Origin: Mycteria americana
Lineage: Eukaryota; Chordata; Aves; Ciconiiformes; Ciconiidae
Length of the DNA stretch: 64,000 nt
NCBI RefSeq assembly: GCF_035582795.1
Contig: NC_134366.1
Coordinates: 137,106,756-137,170,755 of the forward strand
Direction of reading: 5' to 3'
Part shown: positions 1 to 12,330 of the stretch, piece after piece
How the letters are laid out: each line of letters begins with the position of its first letter
Numbering within the stretch: position 1 is the stretch's first letter
Made by a program: the position numbers and the translations under genes
The notes under the pieces: generated by a model
The model's input: the letters and a program-made list of their open reading frames with translations, nothing else
Databases searched by the model: none
What the model was told of the DNA's origin: nothing

Positions 1-3000
1 AATAAAAAAATGGAAAGATATTTTCTTCATTGGCTGCTATTTGTTATTACTGTTTGCAGAGTGTGTTTAATTGCCTGCAAATGGTCGTCTGTGCTGATGA
101 AGGAGGTGCCCAAAATAAAATGGTATTTAGGGTTTAATAGAATAATTAAGTAGACAAGGCTTTGCCAGTTTGTCCTGATCACAAAATGCTTTTTTAGGCT
201 TCTGTCTCCTTTTCTCCTGTTTTCACTAACATGTCCAGCTCAATAAGACTTACTGTGATTTTGATGTTAATTTATTTGCAGCTCTTCCTATCCTGTGCCT
301 AATGAGAGGTTAGTTTTAGCAAACTTGAGCAACTTCAGCAAAATTTAGCAAATACTGACACATGCACCCAAATACTCCTAGGGAGCTCTGATCTCCCTGG
401 GGTTGGCGAGTGGTCTTCCAAATGTGTATGTGACCTGGGGGTTCTGCTGTTGCTCTACACAGATGAGCAGTCAATGTTATGTGGTGCTAGAGAATTAGGG
501 CTGGGGTGCTTTTAGAAGAAGGTAAGTAGACTATTTTTTCCTAGCTGAGTAAAAAGGCCGTCCTTTGCAAGTAATCTTCCTCCACTGTGGGATAATGAAT
601 AAGATGTGCTGGGAGTTTGGAAGACTCAAGATCTCTTCCTCATTCTACTGCAAAAACTTTCCTTGTGCCTTGGTTGAATCTTTGAGTCTGTGTTGGAGGC
701 ACATTTTTATTGCTGTTTTCATGTTTTACAATGTAGCAGGTCTTAATTTTATTGTTCATTGGAATCTGAATAGTCTCGGCCAAGAAAATGCTGCTACTGG
801 CAAAGAAAATACTACTTAACCTATTTATTTGGACACAGACCTTGGTTTATTTATTTATTCTCCTTAGCCAATATCTGGGATTTTGTTTGTTTCTTTAATC
901 TGACTTCCTTCCAAATTTGTGATACATTCTGTGCCAACGTGCTATAGAATTAACCACAGGCCAGTGTCAGACCTATTTTCCTTTTAAGGCTCTTCAGTAA
1001 ATTGACTGTTTAATTTTTCAGGTCTGGGCAGATTATCTAGCAGAAAACTTTTTAAATGTAAGACAAATTCCACGATTTGTGTGTTCAGAAGATACTGACA
1101 AGTATTCTCTGAAATAATTTTTTGTTAGTATCCGATTTACTTTCCTTCTTAGTAAATTCACCCCCCCACACACATATGCTTGGGGGTTTTTTTTTGCCTT
1201 ACAAAAGAAAATCTCCATATAATTTGTTGTTGTTGTTGTTATAAAGTAAAGGAGTGGAGATTCTGCATATTTTCCTCTCCCCTCCCCCAGACACTACAGG
1301 AAGTCATGGGCTCTGCTCTCAACTTTCCTGGACATGCAATAAACCAAAACTTCGTATCATCTCATGTAAATTAAATAACTAATCCCACCATCTTCCTGTT
1401 TTCATAATCCCACAATTCGAGCATCCGCACAGGTATAGTTTGACTCTATACCTGCCCACCATGGTAACCATATTAATGCTTTCAAGTCTGCATTTATGTG
1501 AAATGTCCAAAATGTCTTTTTCTTTGGTGTTAGCTTAATGTTTTATTTGTTCTCTTTTTTTCCTCCCTCGACCGCTGGTCCTTTTGTTAGTTGATAGAAA
1601 CTCTGCTGTCACTCTGTTATCACATAAAAGTGCTAAGCAGCTCTGGCTTGTGTGACTTCAGACATCCTTCCCATAAACCAGGTTTTAAAATGAGATACTA
1701 GTTTAACTGTGCAAGTTCACAATGAATGCAATAAAATGTTTAGGAAAAGCTTTATTGAGCAATTATGCAGGTAGGAATGCTGGAGCCAGGAATCAGCAGT
1801 ATAAACAGCCATCTTGCTTGCTCTGACTTTAAAAGAATTACGTAAAAAAATGGTTTTGTCCTCAGTATTTCTGCATTTCTCTTCTCAAAATTAGGCATTA
1901 GTCTCATAAGAGTGAGAAATAAACAGTGCTTGTATTTTCTGATTTTGAAGACGCTTCTGAATCAATCGGTGGAGGCAGATGGGTGAAGGAGTGAAAATAT
2001 CTGTAATTACCCCGACTTTTATTTTAACGGAGGTACGTGGTGAGGACCCCTTGGCCAGACATCAGCCCACCACCCCAGGCTCCGTAGGGGAGGTGGCCGC
2101 GCCAGCAGCGCAGGCGTTCCCTGCGGTTCTGCTGTGCTGACGACTGCGTGCGGGTAGGCATAAATTGGGGGCAAACAAAGGGAAAAAATGAGCAGCGTAG
2201 GCCTGGGAGAACCGCAGTTATATAAAGGTGAACGATGAAACATTATTTCTGAAGTGGGTATTTTGAAGGGCTGTTACCGCAACACTTTTTATATAAACGA
2301 AAGGTACATTTGAATCGGAAGCAATTTGGTGTAGAAGCCTGCTAGTGACTCATCCCAAACCTGAGGGGAAACAGAGCTACTGCGGCATAGAGACATTTTT
2401 GAGCACTTACATGGTATCTGCTTCAGACCGAAGTTAAATTTTCATCAGTTAATCCAAGAGTGGGAGATATTCACACCCTCCTCCAACACTGCTCCTATTA
2501 GCTTCCATTAGCGTGGTGCATGTTCCAGCTTGGGTGTCCTCATCACCGTTGCAATTGCATCCAAACAGAGGTTGATTATTGGTAGTTTCCTGTACATTGT
2601 ACAGATTCTGCACAGCTCCCACATTTTACTACCAATGCAGTAACAACGCATTTATCAGTGCTTCAGTTCATGAGATGTATGACATCTTGAGTTCTCATGG
2701 CTTTACAAAATTCTTTATCTTCTTTCTAGAACAAAATGTATTCTTTGCTTAACTCAAAGATTTATAAAAACATTTAATGAAGCGGGTTGACACAAAGATT
2801 GCCATGTAATTAGCAAACTTTGGCATTTTGCTCTTTTGTGTTCTTATGCAAGCTTAAAATTGCACTGTCATCTACAAAAATTACTCTAATTTGTACAGCA
2901 TTGTTGGAGAAGACTAGTTGGAATAAGACTTATTCTTGATCTCTTGCCTTATAGAAGGAAAACACAGTAGCTTGGATTTGTGTGCAGGAACATTTTCATA

Positions 3001-6000
3001 TGAAACATTTGACTAATTTGAACAATGACTGCAAGAAAATACCATGTCTTTTAAATAATCTGGTTCTTATTGTCCCTTTAAAGTGGCTGTATGTACATCA
3101 AAGCTTAATGTCAACAGGTACAATTTTGTGATAACTTCTCCTACCTAGTATTCATGTTCCATGCTGCAACCTACAATATCTTTCTTTGTTCTCTGCAGGT
3201 CCTTGGAAATTCAGATTCCACCCAAGACCATAATAGCTAACATAAAAAAATCGCTGACCTGAAGTATTAAATACTTCCATGTTCCTTTTTAAAACTGCAT
3301 AATGGAACAGTGGTCTTGAGTTAATATTGAGATTCGAGGGATTTATTTAATTGTTGCTTATGCTTCATACTCAAATGTACAATATTCCATTAAGTAGCTT
3401 CTGCTAGATTGTCATATTATAAAAAGAAAGATACATTAAAGGAAAATTTAGTTTAGTAGAGTCCAAAAGTTGATAATCTGTCCTCTGTCCCTGCTTGTTC
3501 TTGGACATCCTGTGTTGTATGGGTTTTACCTGGTATAAGAGGACAGGATGTATCCTTATATAAATCTATTGCTGAAACTCACTTAATAGTTCAGACCCAC
3601 ATACACACTTAAAACATTGACCCACAACTCCCAGGACTGAAGATGAGCGTATTTGTGCTTGGAGAACAAAAACCAGACTCTGTAGTTGGTAGATGGAAAT
3701 ACATCTTCTCTGTGGGTTGGGAATAGGTTGGGCATCTGGCAAACATGAGGAAACGGCTGGATAAACAACTAAGCAAAGTAAGGACAGCAAATAATAAACT
3801 CTTACCACATTTTGCTTAAATGTCTCTCATTTTTGGATTATGAGATACAGCTTCTTGCTTTGGTAGTGGGGTTTTTAAATTGCTGCTACCTTTTTTCTGC
3901 TCCGAGTTGGTGCACAACAATGCTCTAGTGGCATGCATGTGTCTTTTGACATAAACAATTTGTTAGAAGGATTACTAGAACAGCAAATCTGGTCTATTCT
4001 GTAGTTCTTAGGCTGCCTTTAAAATGCCGACATTTTGGAAAAAGGCGGTGGGCCTTTTGTGAGGGGGTGGACATGATGGGGGGACACCCCCCAAACCACT
4101 GCCCTTGTTTAGTTTCATTTGAATAGAATACCTGTACAGATGAGCTACCAGTAAATAGCTTGAAAATGCAAGTATGGTGCTTGTGTTCTTGCTCATCTCT
4201 ACAGTCTGGGGAAGAACTCTTGACATTCTGGGTAGACCCCACCTACATAACATTGTGTACCAGAGCATTTGTTTACCAAAGCATGTTTGTTCACCCCAGC
4301 CTGTATTTGCAATTCTAGTAGAATGTGCTGTAGCTGGGATTCAGGAGGCTGAAATAAGAAACATCCATACAGAGTTACTACCTAGAGAGCTTTTTTTCTT
4401 TTATACTTAGCTTGGCTTTGGTATACCTTCCTGCACAAACTGCTCAGATCTCCTGCAAACTCAGGTATTTGACCTGTTTCATAGAACTGTATTTATAAGC
4501 TGAATTCCAAAGAGTCTTTAAGAACAAAATGCAGGTCTTGCAGTACTATGAGTTGGGAGGTTTTTTAGCAACTTATACTGATACTTCAGCTTCATGAGGT
4601 GTATTGAGTAACTTCAGCTTCAAAGTGTTTAACAGCGCAGTAATTTATTACGGCGTTGTATGCATGTCTGCTGAAACTAGCCCCAGAACATGTTAGCATA
4701 TACCAATATGCTGTGTATTTGACATGTCAAGCACATATTTTGCTATATATCTATAAAGCAGCCAGTTATCTTTGTTCTTTTGTTGTATATGTATTCACCC
4801 TTGTAGGACTTGGTGATAATTCAGGTCCAATGGACTTCTTTCTCCTCATACTCTTGGAAGCTATGTAAATCTTCCATGCTTCCATGTACGCAAGTGGAGG
4901 TGGCTTGAGGCAGTATCTACACTGTGCATCTCTAAGATAACTGAAAACTAAGGTAAACTAGGCTATCGGGAGTTTAGCATTCATACTATTATTCTGCTTC
5001 TGGTAGCTGAACTAGTTTGTGGAGATTTCGCTTGGGTACCTGCTCCGGACTGGACACTTGCAGTGAGTGAGGGTAGGTGCAAGGCAAAAAGAGATCTGGG
5101 CCCAGTGGGCAACAAATACCAGTGTGTGTCCGTGTGCCCCCTGCTAGTAGTGCTTCTCCTAATGACGAGGCTGTAACTGGGTAGTATCTCCTGGTGGAGC
5201 CCTGCCAGCTATTGCACTGATAAGTGAGCAGGATGTAAACACCAGGGTTTGGGTCAGAAGTGAGCTTTGTCAGACAGTTCATGTGCGCTTCACCGTTCCC
5301 TTTAAATGCCTTGCATGATAAGTAATTTTTAGAAACTATTCTTACGTTGTTTGCTTTATAACAAAATACATTGTTCAACTTGCCCTAACTGAAAACAGTA
5401 CTCCAAAATGGCTGATACGGCAATAATAATACATTTTGGTGTATGCATGAGGGAAATAAAGAACTTGAGGAGGATGAAGTGAGGAAAATAGAGATGCATG
5501 TATTGAAAATGCAGATAGGATATTTCACTGCCTGTTACTGCTTTTTTATCTTGAAATCCCATCACGCATTTATGCAGTTTCTACCAAAAATTGCTTGCCT
5601 ATATAAAATTACCCAGGGGTTGTTAGTGACAACATAGTGTTGTGCAAAAGGAATTAATTTTCCTAAAGACTTTTATGAAAATATACAGAGGCTTCAAGTA
5701 ATCACGAAATGTAAACAAGCAGAACTCTTGCATTAAAGGCAAAAAAGGGTAACTCATGGCCTTAGTTGTCCTCATGTTTTCAATTTGCTTTCCATCTTTT
5801 AAAAGCCTGTCTAGTGCTTGTGACAGTAAATTGGTTTGCATGTATGTGTGTTCTGTAATAGTCATGTGTTTGGCTAAAATGTGAAACTGGTTATGAAATG
5901 GATTATAGGTTGGCATAAAGATCATGAGGGACATCTGTGCTATGTCTGAGGTACGTACAGCTTTTCTGCTGGAACGAATCACTCGGGTTTCCTCCCCACC

Positions 6001-9000
6001 ACCACTCAGCCTGTTATGCTCCATTTGCTACCTTCAGATCTTTATGCGTATCAAGTACTTCCCCACAATGAGGTGGTGGTCAGGTCCATAAACTCCCTTT
6101 TCTGCAGGGTGTTTGCCCGTAGTTGTTGCTTGAAACAGATTCCTTCTTGTTCTAAAAGACCATATGTGACATAACTGAACATGAAGTATATGAAGTACAG
6201 CCAGAAATCCCTGGCTTGTAAGAAAGCAACTCAGAATATAGCGATCGCTGCGTCTCAGGGAATGAAAATTCTTTAAAGTGGAGTAAAATCTGGGATATGA
6301 AAGTGGCCTTTGTGAGGGGAAAGGGAGGCATCCCTAGGCAAAGTCTCTGGTACTGTGTGAGTAATGAGGGCTATGCTTGGACTGAGATGGCATCTGTAAA
6401 ACCTGCCATATGTCTAATTTTCTCCAGAGATGCCTCCTCTTTTCTTCTGCCTGGAGGTGGTACCAGGACAGAACCTAACTGTTTGTATTTGTTTTGGAGC
6501 TCTGGATACTCAGCAGACAAGTAAGATTGGCCATTCAGCCCGGACTGTAGATGTTAAGAAGTCCTGCATGGGTCTGCTGAACATTCAGAGTACAGCTACT
6601 GCTTCTAGGAAGGACCAGATATATGTGCTGTGGCATTGACCAAGGTAAATGTCAACGCGCTTAAGACAGAGGTGCCGCTGAACTCCTTCTTAGTGGGACT
6701 TTTCCATGTGACTGAGAGTATTTGCTGTTTAGTACAGTCAATCTTGCCCAGAGAAACTCTCAGCTGTTGGCTTCATCATCCCAGCGTGTAAATGCATTGC
6801 TGAAGAGACCAAGAGCTTCATATATTTTTAGCAAAAAACGCAATTGCTCTGAAGAGCACTGGCAGGGAATCTGAATTTCCCAGGTGTGCAACAACGTACT
6901 TGGCATACACGTTCCCCTAGGTATGGATAAACTCGCCTTTTTAATCTTTCAGCATTACCTATTTTTCCTTAATTCCTTGTGACACTGCTGCTTTTGGAAC
7001 AGTGCTTGCTTGTGTACTAGCATTCATCTTTAGTATATGCTTCAATTTATTTAAACCAATTTTCTTCTTAGCTTCTGTGAAGAATTTCTTTGATGTGGTG
7101 CTGCTGTCATTCTTCCGGTCCCTGTTATGCATACTCTGTGATGTTTGTGAAATGATGCAATTTATTACAGTTTTTCTATAATTTTCCGTTATTTTGGTTT
7201 GTGGTGTTTGCTATGCTAAGTGGGGTCCCTGTAGTGTTGTAGATCTTGGTCTTGACCTCCACCAACCTCTGTGCTCTGGGACACTCTTCTTGTAAGACAT
7301 GGATCATCTTCTTTGTATCTGGAGTGCTGGAAAACTGTCAGTTCACTGTGAATGTTGTTCAGGGTTGGGAAGCTTCCTTTACTTGCCAAGTTCTTGTGCT
7401 TTGTCAAGCAATAATAATGAATCATTCAGTGGTACTTGTTTAGGTAGCTTGTAGTTTCAGGCGGGTTGGTTGGTTTGTTAGGGAAGGGCTTGAAGTATAT
7501 GTTTGCTACGAATCGGTCTCTTAAGTATTCATTTCAATCCTTCAAATTGAAAGACTGTCTCTGTAATCTGAAGACATTTTGTAGTTGATCTAGCATACAA
7601 AAAGAAAGTAGGGAAAAAAAAGCATTTCCCTTGCGCAGCTCATGTAAAACTGAACCATTATTCAGACTTTGCTAATAAGCACAGGCACGCAGCTATGAAA
7701 CTGAGTTAAATGAAATCCATTAATATGCATACATGCATTAAGTGTTACAAAACCTGTTTTGGTAAAGAACAGTTACCTGGTGACACTGTTGCTTGCACAT
7801 GCGCTGTGAGGTTTAAGTCTTGTCCAGCTGGTGTTTCTTCCACAGTTTGAACTCTCAGGCTTTCAGCTAAATCACTTTCCCACTGAGGGTCTTATTTGAT
7901 TTTATCTGTGATAGCCCATGTTTTCTGGCAATCTCATGTGTCCAGGGAGTCTATCAGAAGACTGTTTTCTCCAGTACATGACTCTTGGGGGTCATGCTTT
8001 GCAGTGCTGAACGCCTGGTCCCAGCTGGCCCATACCCAAGCCTCTTCAAAGTCCTGTTCCTAAGCAGGCAGCGGGGTATGAACATGGATTAATGAGGTGT
8101 ATCCAAACAAGAGGCTGGGAAGCAGTGTGAGAGTAATTGATAGAAAAGGGTGGGTGCATATCTGTCTTCATACACTTTATGGAGTTTTGTGGCTGCCAGA
8201 ATCCGGGGCGTTAGACAAGATTTGCCCTGAGTTGCTGTGCCTGTGTCATTAAGAGGCCCATCCATTGCAGCCTGAGGCTTTCCAAAGGCTGATGTCCTCA
8301 GACTGCTCAGTGCTGTGTTAGGTGGATACAATCTGCTTGGAGCTGGATTCTTTGATTAAAAGAATTGGCACATGCAAAGTTAACTGCAATGGCCAGCAGT
8401 TGTTTCCTGAGTGAAGTCTAAGTTTAAGGCTTTACAGGCTAAAGGCTAACAATAATTATTTAAAAGATCACTTCGTATCAATTGCAGTGTCACGTTAATG
8501 CCTTTTGGAGGGTTTTGAACAGATGTGCATTTGGTTGTGTTATCCCTGAGCGTGAGGACTAGGGCAGAAAGCTTGGTGTGAAAAGCGATAGGCTAATATA
8601 CTGCAACTGAAAGCTGTGATGTTGGTGTTTAAAGCTGGTAGTGAGGTAATGATTTCGAGGTGTTACTCAATTGACCCACCATGTTTTAGCAGTAACTAAA
8701 AATATTGGACTATGCTTGTCAAGTGGTTTGGGCTGTGCTTGTTATGTGAATATTTGAATATATACTAAAGTACCACAGAATATACATACGGAACAGTGTT
8801 CACGAGCAAAGCTCCTGGCTATGTTTAAACAAGTCTTCTGCATTCCTGCTTGTCTTTGTCTTGCAATGTTTTACATACTGTGTTTTTGTCTGTGTAGTTC
8901 TCTTGATGTTGTAAAATTACACTTTTGATCTTTGGTCAGGGACAAGGTTTTCATACTAATTTAATGACATTTTCAGTAAACCCAGAATCTAATAGTTCAG

Positions 9001-11300
9001 ATTATTGCTACCTACTCATACTGGGCTTGGAGAAACATGTCAAAGGTACCCTGCATTTCTGTGACCTCTTGCATTTGCAGTGGGTTGAGATGGGTCCTTC
9101 ATTTCTCTTCCCTTTTGTCTTCTTTTCCACCCCCGCCACCCAGTTACTGGTGTTCTTCAGCAAAGACTTGAAATACTTGGGATGACAGCACAGTACATGG
9201 ATTTGTAACATTCTTCAGAAGCAAAGTACTACAAAGCAGTGTAAGAGAGATTCTTTGTGTGTATTACTTGCCCAGGAAACATAAATGGGGAATGCAAGGG
9301 AGTTCCCGGGAACAAAAATGTCAGTGCGAATGCTGACCTTTACCTCCACTTAAAAGGCAAGTTGAGTTCCGTGTGTTTCTGTGTGTGCTATGCAGTTAAC
9401 CACCAGGTATCCACACTGACATTAGAATATTAGCCTTTAAAAGCTCATCAAGCAAATGTGCAAATTAGGGTTTATTTAAATTTTATTACCTTAACAGTGT
9501 TTTGCATGGTATGATGCACAAGACATGAACATGCTGTGGAATTCATTCAGGCAAATTACAATTTAAGGATACGTACCACATCGCTGCTCTCTAATTACTT
9601 AAGACGGAGCACAGCTCCAGAATAGGGAGAGGAACTGCATAAAATTAACCGGTTGACAGCCCAGTCTTCAGGGAGTTTTGAACTGTGAGGAAGGACAAAT
9701 AGCCGCTCTTTATTCAAAGGTTTAGGGCTTGGACTCTGTGGCCAGGTAGACAGAGTTAAATTATCTCCAGGCCAGGGTCATCTTCTCTGCTTTCCTGGGT
9801 TGAGGCCCCTCTACTTACTGTAAATCAGTCCAGTGGCTCCGTTCAACTGAGCTGCTGACAAGTGAATGATTAACTGAAAACTCTCAACCAGACAGAAGAT
9901 GAACGCTGCTAAACAACTGTAAAGTAAAATAACTCTTGAATACAGATTACCTGATTAAGTTATTTGCCAACAAGTTATTTTAACTGACTGAAGTTCAAAA
10001 GCTCTGCGTTTCACAATAAGAAGTGCTAACACAGTTTCTTTAAAACCTCTCTATGAACATAAGGCAAATACCTTGCCTGATCTGAACAAGCAAGAGGCGG
10101 CTGTTGCTACAATGCAGAGTCTCTGGATCTAGCAGTGCCTACCCAAAAATACGAAACTCCAAAATCAGGAAAGGGCAGGTTAGGATGGGAAAATTCCTCA
10201 TTTCTTCCTGTATGGACTCTACTGAAATGGAAGCTTGTGATGCAGTTGACCTGTAGCTTGGGTGTACACAGTTACAACACGCTAATCAAAACACTGACAT
10301 AGTTTAAATTCTGCCAGGCTGCTTCTCGGGTTTGTTTTTGCAGCGTGCTTGGATGACTGTCAGTGTCTGACACATGAGTGTAGTATTATGCAGGAATACT
10401 TCTGCAGCAGGAGAGTCCAGAAACAGGATCTCCCGAATCGCTATTTGCCAGATGCTTGCCAATACCTGCGACTGTTGAAATGCACATCGTCATGTCTCCT
10501 CAGGCCCAAATACAAGTCTTGTGAAGACACGCTTGCAGAACATGGGGCTTCTCCATAACCAATAGAACAATTTCCTGATGAAAACCTGTGGGGTTTTGAG
10601 GGCATCTAGGTGTTACATCAGGTAAGGCAGTGGTACGGGCTACGGTGTTTTCACACTTGCTCATTTTTTACATGGCAGTTGAAATCCCAAGAATCATTTC
10701 AGGTATTTGCATGGAGGAAGTGAAAATGGCGTAGGCTTTCACCTCATCCTGAGTGTTACTGTTTGCATTAGATATTCTTTGCCTCTTTAAGCCTTGCCTG
10801 AATGATGAACACACATTTAGAGACCACAGCAGATCCTCAATAAACACGAGGTTTTAACATAATGGGTGCGGTGGTCTGTTCTGTAAAACTGAATCCATGC
10901 CAACTCCTGGCTGTCCAGCACTTTTAGATCTAGTTAACAAAGCGGAAGTGATACTGCTGTTGAAAGAGCTTTTTTCTGGAATTTGTATTTTTGTAACTGC
11001 TTTATGGCCTCAATCTGCTCAGGAAAAACTTACCAAGTTACACTTTGTTTTAAGAGGTCTAGTTGAATTTTAACTGGGATATTGAAACTTACCCTCTAAT
11101 TTCAGAGCGTGCAGAAATAGTTCCCGAAATAGTGCTAGATATTATGCAAACCTGTCTCATTTTTCTGCGTTATTCCTTCTGCACATGCGGAAGAAGGGGG
11201 AGAGCTTTCACAACAGCAGCTGGTCGGTTTAATGACAGCCTTGCCAGTGGATTGCGGGCACCCCTGAACACACTGAAGAGTTAAACTGAAACCCCTCTTG
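1..11300. other. Gene-poor upstream flank
   Basis: About 11 kb of AT-rich DNA with no exon, RNA gene or dated repeat that I can recognise. The open frames are short (up to 129-133 codons), show no domain, and lie on both strands as expected by chance. In mammals the neighbour on this side is VCPIP1 (with C8orf44 in primates), but no VCPIP1-like long coding exon is visible, so that gene must lie outside the window. Small local structures are present: a (TTG)n run at 1223-1240, a 9-bp inverted repeat at 1430-1454, a CpG-rich patch at 2030-2160 and a G6/C6 palindrome at 4078-4092. An AATAAA at 10839-10844 has no gene attached to it. Confidence 0.6.
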
Positions 11301-11479
11301 TGCGCACTTAGTTTTTTTATTATTATTTTTACCAGGCTGGCAGCTTTGCCGCTGCTGATTTTCAGGCGTTTCTGTAGGGAGCCGCCCAGCAGAAGCGGGA
11401 GCGTTCCCCGGGGGCTGTGGGGTGGGCTGAAACCTAGCGGCGGGGACAGGGAAAAGTGGGAACTTGTAATTAAACAAAC

Positions 11480-12330
11480 AAAAAAAAAGTTTTTTAAAAA
11501 GAGGGTGAGGGGAAGCCTGGCCTACGGCCCCGGGCGAGACGGGGTCTGGGCCCCGCGGCGGGCAGCGGCTGGAGGCGGCGCCCGGCCGGCGGAGGGCTGC
11601 GCGGGCAGGCCGGGCCGCGCCACGCCCGGGCCGCAGCCTGGCGCCGCGGGGGCGGAGGGGCGCGGGAGGGCGGCCGCGGCCGGGCGCTGGCCCCGCGGGC
11701 GCGTCCGTGGGTGGGCCGGAGCGGCTCGCTCGGCTCCACGCGCCGCTCGCGGGCTCGGCCCCGCGCCTCCGCCGCGCTCGTTCTCCCTGGGAGGAAGTTC
11801 ACCGGGGTTCGCGTTCCTCTCGCTCCTTTCCCCGCCACCCGCCCGCCTCCGGAGCGACGGCCGCACGTGCGGGGTGCGTGGGCGGGCGGGCGGGGGCCGC
11901 GTGCGCCGCCGTTGCCTCTCGGCGCGGCGGTGAGGCGCGGTGAGGAGCGGCGCCGGGGCCTGCCGGGCGCCCCTCCCGCGGCGGCGCTGGCCTCTCTCCC
12001 AGGTGGAGCCACCTCTCGCCTTTTTTCGCCGTTGGGGCCGCGCGTGCGTTAGCCTGCGGAGCTCCGGGGGCGGGCGCGGGGCAGCGGGACGCCGCCGGGC
12101 AGGAGATGGCCGGGCGGGGGAGCGGCGGCGGGCGCTGGCGGGGGCGGGCGCGCGGGGCCGCTGGAGCGGGAACGTGAGAGATTTGTAACTTCCTAGAAAT
12201 CGGGGAGCTGAGAAATAGTTGTTGGGGTGAGGGCGAGCGGCTTGGTTTCATTCCCGAGCTCTACGCAGAGCGCGGCGGAGCCGGCGTCTGGCTTGTGCGG
12301 TAGGTAGGTGCGGGTCCATTTTAGTTGCCG
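11480..12330 (+). promoter_or_regulatory. SGK3: CpG island, probable SGK3 promoter and first non-coding exon
   Basis: The sequence switches sharply from AT-rich to very GC- and CpG-rich here and back again by about 12330. It holds several GC-box (Sp1-type) sequences, for example around 11880-11893, 12067-12082 and 12138-12155, and a perfect palindrome CCGCACGTGCGG at 11861-11872 containing an E-box. No TATA box is obvious, as is usual for housekeeping CpG-island promoters. A possible first-exon splice donor is GTAGGT at 12300-12305. A CCAAT box lies just downstream at 12418-12422. This is the only strong promoter-like region upstream of the SGK3 start codon, so I infer that it serves SGK3. 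The exact start site and first-exon limits cannot be read from sequence alone. Several GC-rich open frames here (up to 211 codons) look like composition artefacts. Confidence 0.75.
11861..11872. promoter_or_regulatory. Palindromic E-box / HRE-core site
   Basis: CCGCACGTGCGG is a perfect 12-bp palindrome with a central CACGTG. This is the class of site bound by bHLH-ZIP factors (MYC/MAX, USF, TFE family) and it overlaps the ACGTG core used by HIF. It sits inside the SGK3 CpG island. Binding is inferred from the motif only. Confidence 0.4.

Noticed and set aside
1430..1454. 9-bp inverted repeat CAGGTATAG / CTATACCTG as a regulatory hairpin
   Set aside because: Isolated, short and without context; expected at this frequency in 64 kb.
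4078..4092. G6-ACA-C6 palindrome as a structured RNA
   Set aside because: Arms of only 6-7 bp with no surrounding pairing; too short to support a claim.
10839..10844. AATAAA as the end of an upstream + strand gene
   Set aside because: No coding exon precedes it, and this hexamer occurs by chance in AT-rich DNA.
11298..12251. Several overlapping long open frames (up to 211 codons) on both strands in the SGK3 CpG island
   Set aside because: They are rich in Arg, Ala, Gly and Pro, overlap one another on both strands, and show no domain. This is what stop-poor GC-rich DNA gives by chance.
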